Positions 6,702 to 9,411 of a DNA stretch of 9,411 bases are shown here, one piece after another. Positions within the stretch are counted from its first letter, which is position 1. Each line of letters opens with the position of its first letter. Source of the stretch: Cyclobacteriaceae bacterium (GTDB taxonomy: Bacteria; Bacteroidota; Bacteroidia; Cytophagales; Cyclobacteriaceae); contig JAOUKG010000048.1 of NCBI GenBank assembly GCA_029882725.1, positions 1 through 9,411 of the forward strand, given 5' to 3'. A program made the translations under genes and the position numbers. The notes beneath the pieces are model-generated. The model saw only the letters and a program-made list of their open reading frames with translations, had not been told where the DNA came from and made no database searches.

Positions 6702-7145
6702 TTAATTGTTGTTAATATTTAAAAGTATTTTCAGGAGTGTTTTATTTAAGTTGCTTACTTCCTTTTCTGGGATATTGTTCAACGCATTTAGGTAAATAGG
6801 TCCTGTGGCATTGATTAATTTTTCTTGTATCACTTTTCCTTTTTGTGAAATGTAGATGAAATTTTCCCTTTGATCTCCTGAGTCAGATTTTTTGGCAATT
6901 AGTTTATTTTTCAACATTCTGTTCAGGACTCTGCTTACCGTTGTTTTGTCGCGGTTTACACCTTTGGCAATTTCCTGTTGATTTAGGCCATCCTTATAAT
7001 ATAGTAGCACCAAAATGGTGAATTGTTCCGGAGTGATATCATAGCCCTCATTTCTTATGGTTTTGATTACATTATCTCTAATTGTTTTACCTATTTCGCC
7101 AATAAGGTAGAGAGTATTTTCATAAATGGAATCCGGAGTATTCAT
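6702..7145 (-). CDS. MarR-family transcriptional regulator
   Basis: This 147-residue protein starts at ATG 7145. A longer reading from a TTG at 7196 is rejected because that TTG is the -33 box of the gene's own promoter and the extension would read through the operator. The fold matches MarR: N-terminal dimerisation helices (about 5-33); a winged helix with LNQQEIAKGVNRDKTTVSRVLNRMLKNKLI at 54-83, the recognition helix being around 65-80; the wing DSGDQRENFIYISQKG at 88-103; and a C-terminal dimerisation helix (about 125-144). Family members are usually dimeric repressors that leave DNA on binding a small ligand or on oxidation. No cysteine is present, which argues against OhrR-type thiol sensing. 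Matching palindromes before this gene and its neighbour indicate autoregulation plus control of the membrane protein. Confidence 0.9.
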   Translation of the reverse strand: MNTPDSIYENTLYLIGEIGKTIRDNVIKTIRNEGYDITPEQFTILVLLYYKDGLNQQEIAKGVNRDKTTVSRVLNRMLKNKLIAKKSDSGDQRENFIYISQKGKVIQEKLINATGPIYLNALNNIPEKEVSNLNKTLLKILLNINNN

Positions 7146-7151
7146 TATATA

Positions 7152-7165
7152 GTTGTATGTACAAC
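7152..7165. promoter_or_regulatory. Putative MarR operator, copy 2 (autoregulation)
   Basis: GTTGTATGTACAAC has perfect 6-bp arms (GTTGTA/TACAAC) around a TG centre. It starts 7 nt upstream of the MarR ATG and 1 nt downstream of the -7 box. It differs from the copy at 6672-6685 at one centre base only. Confidence 0.72.
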
Positions 7166-7166
7166 G

Positions 7167-7196
7167 TAAAACTAATAAAAAGAAATAAGAAAGCAA
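7167..7196 (-). promoter_or_regulatory. Promoter of the MarR-family regulator gene
   Basis: On the minus strand TTG (7196-7194) is followed after 19 nt by TAGTTTTA (7174-7167), one mismatch from TAnnTTTG. The start would fall inside the palindrome at 7152-7165, leaving a leader of only about 10-15 nt. Confidence 0.5.
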
Positions 7197-7229
7197 TAGG
7201 AGAGGGCTGAGTTTTTTTAAGTTTTAATT

Positions 7230-7610
7230 TTATTGTAACCTATTTTGGTTCGTTTCCATATAGTCCTGCCATTTTACAATTAAGTATTTATCTTGGCCGA
7301 TGAGTTCCAAAAAGCCAAATTCGTAGCAAAAGCAGTAGGTTTGTCCTTTTGGGTTTTTCCATAAATGGGTAAAATAGTTAGGGTTGAAACCTTTGGATAG
7401 GAGGACTGTTTTCCGAAGAGTTGTGTACCCATCTTTGTTATGGGTTTTAAGGATTTTACGATTGGTTTTTAGTTGTTTGTCAACTTTGAAGAAGAAGATT
7501 TCATTGATAAGTCGATTTTCGTACTGGGCTGCGGATTTACAATACTCGGAGCAATAGATTTTATCTTTTCTTCCTTTGACTGAATTACCACAAACCGGAC
7601 ATATTTTCAT
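7230..7610 (-). CDS. Cys4 zinc-ribbon protein of unknown function
   Basis: This 126-residue protein starts at ATG 7610. The N-terminus is a small zinc-binding motif: CPVCGNSVKGRKDKIYCSEYC with Cys4, Cys7, Cys20 and Cys24. A helical, basic middle follows (about 28-56, with KTNRKILKTHNKDG), then a compact C-terminal part (67-118) ending in aromatic-rich segments TYCFCYEFGFLEL and YLIVKWQDYM. I recognise the layout, a Cys4 knuckle followed by GFN-NYFT and YCFCYE-like motifs, as a recurrent Bacteroidota hypothetical protein without known function. Nucleic-acid binding is plausible from the zinc knuckle and basic charge, but unproven. It is divergent from the tyrosine recombinase, with an 81-nt shared upstream region containing a palindrome. 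It could be recombinase-associated or simply the host gene at the module boundary. Confidence 0.75.
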   Translation of the reverse strand: MKICPVCGNSVKGRKDKIYCSEYCKSAAQYENRLINEIFFFKVDKQLKTNRKILKTHNKDGYTTLRKTVLLSKGFNPNYFTHLWKNPKGQTYCFCYEFGFLELIGQDKYLIVKWQDYMETNQNRLQ

Positions 7611-7657
7611 AGCAGTATATTATGTGGTTATTATACGGATATTATACATATATACTT

Positions 7658-7670
7658 CCGTTTGAAACGG
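7658..7670. promoter_or_regulatory. 13-nt palindrome between zinc-ribbon and recombinase genes
   Basis: CCGTTTGAAACGG has perfect 6-nt arms around a central G, midway in the 81-nt divergent intergenic region. It could be an operator shared by both genes or a recombinase-binding site. Nothing in the window distinguishes these. Confidence 0.4.
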
Positions 7671-7691
7671 CTATTTTTCCAATTATTGTCC

Positions 7692-8825
7692 ATGGAAAAA
7701 TTACATAACATCACATTACGTCATTTTCTTATCCAGGATGAGAAATGTATTGGCTTATTATTTTATCCCAATAAAGTAATTCAGGCTTTAGTCAAGGAAC
7801 TGCCGGGGGTAAGTTGGAGTGCTGAACATCAGGTAGTATACGTCAAAAATACACCTGAAAACCTTTCTTCTATTTATAAACTTTTTAGGGGAGTTGCGTG
7901 GATAAATAACAGGTATTTTTTAAAGAATAAACCTATAGCCACGAAAGGAAATGAAAAGGGAGATATAAGTTGGGTGGAAAAAAGAAAACCTAGAAACGGA
8001 TGGAGGTTTTGTCCTCGTGAATACCTTCAAAAGCTTGAGTTGAAGCGATATTCAGCGAGTACGATAAAAGTATATGTGGGATGTTTTGAAAAATTCATTA
8101 ACCATTACAAGGATCAGGAGATTAATTCATTAAATGAGAATGACATCAGGGAATACCTTTCCTTATTGGTCAAAAAAGGTTCGTCGAACTCTTATATTAA
8201 TCAAGCCATAAATTCCATTAAGTTTTATTTTGAGATTGTTTTGGACATGCCCAATAGGTATTATGAAATTGAGCGTCCCATAAAGGAGCATAAATTGCCC
8301 AAGGTAATTTCAAAAGAGGAGGTACTTTTGATGATAAAAAACACTCCTAACATAAAGCATAAGTGTATAGTTGCCTTATTATATTCTGCTGGATTACGTC
8401 GCAGTGAGCTCATAAATCTGAAGTTAACAGATATTGACAGTAAGAGGTTGTTGATACGAGTTGAAGGAGCGAAGGGCAATAAAGATCGTTACACTTTACT
8501 CGCTAACAGTTTATTAAAAGATTTAAGGGAATATTACAAAGAGTGGCGTCCTTCCAAATGGCTATTTGAGTCGCCTTCCGGGGGTCCATATTCGGCATCA
8601 AGTATTCGTCAGATCATTGAAAACACTGCGAAAAAGTCGGGTATTAAAAAGAAAGTTACGCCCCATATGCTTCGTCATAGTTTTGCGACACATCTTCTTG
8701 ATAACGGCACTGATTTACGCAATATACAGGCATTATTGGGTCATAATTCTCTAAAAACAACGGAGATTTATACACATGTAGCGGCTAAAGATTTTAATAA
8801 AATTAAAAATTTATTAGATTCTTAA
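7692..8825 (+). CDS. XerD-like tyrosine recombinase with an N-terminal extension
   Basis: This 377-residue site-specific recombinase starts at ATG 7692; the reading frame can be extended to a TTG at 7662, but that would run through the palindrome at 7658-7670. Residues 1-80 form an extra N-terminal domain not found in XerC/XerD (WSAEHQVVYVKNTPENLSSIYKLF lies in it). The SAM-like core-binding domain spans about 105-185 and the catalytic domain about 203-377. All catalytic residues are present: Arg236 (SAGLRRSEL), Lys261 (KGNKDR), His325 and Arg328 (TPHMLRHSFATHLL), His351 (LLGHNS) and nucleophile Tyr360 (TTEIYTHV). It should cut and rejoin DNA through a 3'-phosphotyrosine. There is no integron-integrase-specific insertion before the HxxR motif. 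A GC-richer, gene-poor, repeat-bearing tract follows immediately. Its natural substrate site is unknown. Confidence 0.92.
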   Translation: MEKLHNITLRHFLIQDEKCIGLLFYPNKVIQALVKELPGVSWSAEHQVVYVKNTPENLSSIYKLFRGVAWINNRYFLKNKPIATKGNEKGDISWVEKRKPRNGWRFCPREYLQKLELKRYSASTIKVYVGCFEKFINHYKDQEINSLNENDIREYLSLLVKKGSSNSYINQAINSIKFYFEIVLDMPNRYYEIERPIKEHKLPKVISKEEVLLMIKNTPNIKHKCIVALLYSAGLRRSELINLKLTDIDSKRLLIRVEGAKGNKDRYTLLANSLLKDLREYYKEWRPSKWLFESPSGGPYSASSIRQIIENTAKKSGIKKKVTPHMLRHSFATHLLDNGTDLRNIQALLGHNSLKTTEIYTHVAAKDFNKIKNLLDS

Positions 8826-8918
8826 CATATAATGTACCTATATTCAATACGCGTTTGCTAATAATAAATCAATACAGAAAGCACTACGTTGTGGCCAATG
8901 CTTCCCCGCGAGGACTTT

Positions 8919-8930
8919 CAGGACGTCCTG
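8919..8930. repeat. 12-bp perfect palindrome in the GC-rich tract
   Basis: CAGGACGTCCTG is a perfect palindrome about 94 nt after the recombinase stop, just inside the point where base composition changes. Its GGACGTCCTGC part (8921-8931) recurs with one mismatch at 9123-9133. Confidence 0.6.
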
Positions 8931-9024
8931 CTTCGTAAAATCAACGGCGGTTAAGACTTTTAAAAAGGACAAGATTAATTACCAATAAAACCCGCAAAAT
9001 CAGACTTGATCTGGGGACAACTTT

Positions 9025-9051
9025 CCGGCTGTTAATAATTGATACTTCCGG
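9025..9051 (+). repeat. Imperfect repeat copy A (CCGGCT...AATTGATA...CCG)
   Basis: This copy begins CCGGCTGTTAATAATTGATA and ends CCGG. It aligns with 9287-9310, which begins CCGGCTAACAATTGATA and ends ACCGC; the two differ by a short gap and a few substitutions. The outer CCGG tetramers flank an AT-rich core. Confidence 0.55.
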
Positions 9052-9169
9052 ACTTGATTTCGGTGGATAGCCAGCGGATCCTCAGATAAGAAAATAGGAG
9101 GGGATTACGTTTTCGATGCCCTGGACGTGCTGCAAAATTGGACAAAAACGATATCCCCCACCGGAAAAT

Positions 9170-9188
9170 ACTACTAATGGATAGTAGT
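9170..9188 (+). repeat. Small hairpin with a 7-bp stem
   Basis: ACTACTA at 9170-9176 pairs exactly with TAGTAGT at 9182-9188 around a 5-nt loop. No T-run follows, so it does not look like a terminator. Confidence 0.45.
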
Positions 9189-9286
9189 GTAAGACGGATT
9201 TGACTTTTACCAACACAAATGCAAACAGATGGCCGACCACCCGGTGAATGATGGTCACATGGACTTTACCAGCGGATAGCATTCAG

Positions 9287-9310
9287 CCGGCTAACAATTG
9301 ATAGCACCGC
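9287..9310 (+). repeat. Imperfect repeat copy B (CCGGCT...AATTGATA...CCG)
   Basis: This is the second copy of the motif at 9025-9051, 262 nt downstream. It is preceded by CCAGCGGAT at 9269-9277, a 9-mer that also occurs at 9071-9079 after copy A. Confidence 0.55.
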
Positions 9311-9411
9311 AAGAAAATTAAAATGGACTTACACGCATAACGAAATTGGGGTCTGATGGATTTAGTTGGGTGGTCTCGGGATAGACCCTTTCGAACGCAT
9401 GTTACCGTAGA

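Larger units (their letters stand above)
8826..9411. other. Gene-poor, GC-richer tract with short repeats downstream of the recombinase
   Basis: No convincing coding region was found in 586 nt. All six frames are broken except a minus-strand frame (9282-9082, 66 codons) that resembles nothing I know. By hand count, G+C per 60-nt line is about 55% at 8881-8940 and 40-50% at 9001-9360, against roughly one third in the recombinase gene. The tract holds several imperfect repeat pairs and small palindromes, listed separately. It could be the recombinase's recombination region, a degraded mobile element, or a structured non-coding RNA. The right edge is cut by the window. Confidence 0.6.

Noticed and set aside
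7146..7196. N-terminally extended MarR protein starting at TTG 7196
   Set aside because: The TTG is the -33 promoter box, the predicted transcript starts downstream of it, and the extension would be encoded by the operator.
7692..8825. Canonical integron integrase (IntI)
   Set aside because: The catalytic domain passes from the Lys motif to HxxR without the additional integron-specific segment, and no attC pair with complementary R and L boxes was found downstream.
9082..9282. A 66-codon minus-strand gene, possibly with 43 more open codons upstream to the window edge
   Set aside because: The translation has no recognisable motif, a stop separates the two parts, and open frames of this size are expected by chance at about 45% G+C.
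8826..9411. CRISPR array
   Set aside because: The repeats are short, imperfect and irregularly spaced, with no constant repeat and spacer lengths and no cas gene.
9366..9411. tRNA-like end (GGTCT hairpin and TTTCGAAC)
   Set aside because: There is no acceptor stem, anticodon arm or GGTTCGAATCC-type T-arm in the right order.
8826..9411. IS91-type or other transposase directly after the recombinase
   Set aside because: I recall such pairings in Bacteroidota, but no transposase motif is visible in any frame before the window ends.

Overview
The window reads as chromosomal DNA of a member of the Bacteroidota. The genes are AT-rich. Start codons lack Shine-Dalgarno sequences, and several genes instead follow Bacteroidota-type promoter boxes (TAnnTTTG near -7, TTG near -33, 17-19 nt apart). 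The proteins also have the look of that phylum: lipoproteins, a Bacteroidota-style XerD-like recombinase, and a short Cys4 protein of a type I recall from many of its genomes. I cannot name a genus.

Layout, left to right. A secreted protein of unknown function runs off the left edge on the minus strand (1-345) and is divergent from a bestrophin-family membrane channel (405-1277, +). A tandem 21-nt repeat joined to a perfect 36-bp palindrome (1269-1326) lies between the channel and a convergent lipoprotein of the sugar phosphate isomerase/epimerase TIM-barrel family (1332-2327, -). Upstream of that is a long-chain acyl-CoA synthetase (2561-4207, -) with a GTG start and a 14-bp inverted repeat around its putative promoter. 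A truncated DUF3024-like remnant (4333-4551, -) follows, then a LamG-fold putative lipoprotein (4567-5373, -) and a PspC-domain mini-protein (5525-5710, -).

Next is a self-contained regulatory pair: a multi-pass membrane protein (5841-6656, -) and a MarR-type repressor (6702-7145, -). Each is preceded by a copy of the same 14-bp palindrome, GTTGTATRTACAAC. This supports a MarR regulon in which the repressor controls both itself and the membrane protein.

The right end is an accessory-looking module. A Cys4 zinc-ribbon protein (7230-7610, -) is divergent from a complete tyrosine recombinase (7692-8825, +) that has all six catalytic residues and an extra N-terminal domain. After the recombinase come 586 bp without a convincing gene (8826-9411). 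From about 8881 this tract is clearly richer in G+C (hand count about 40-55% per 60-nt line, against about one third in the flanking gene) and is full of short imperfect repeats and small palindromes. This recombinase plus repeat-bearing tract is the best candidate for something undescribed, for example a recombination platform or the edge of a mobile element. It is cut by the window end, so its nature cannot be settled here.
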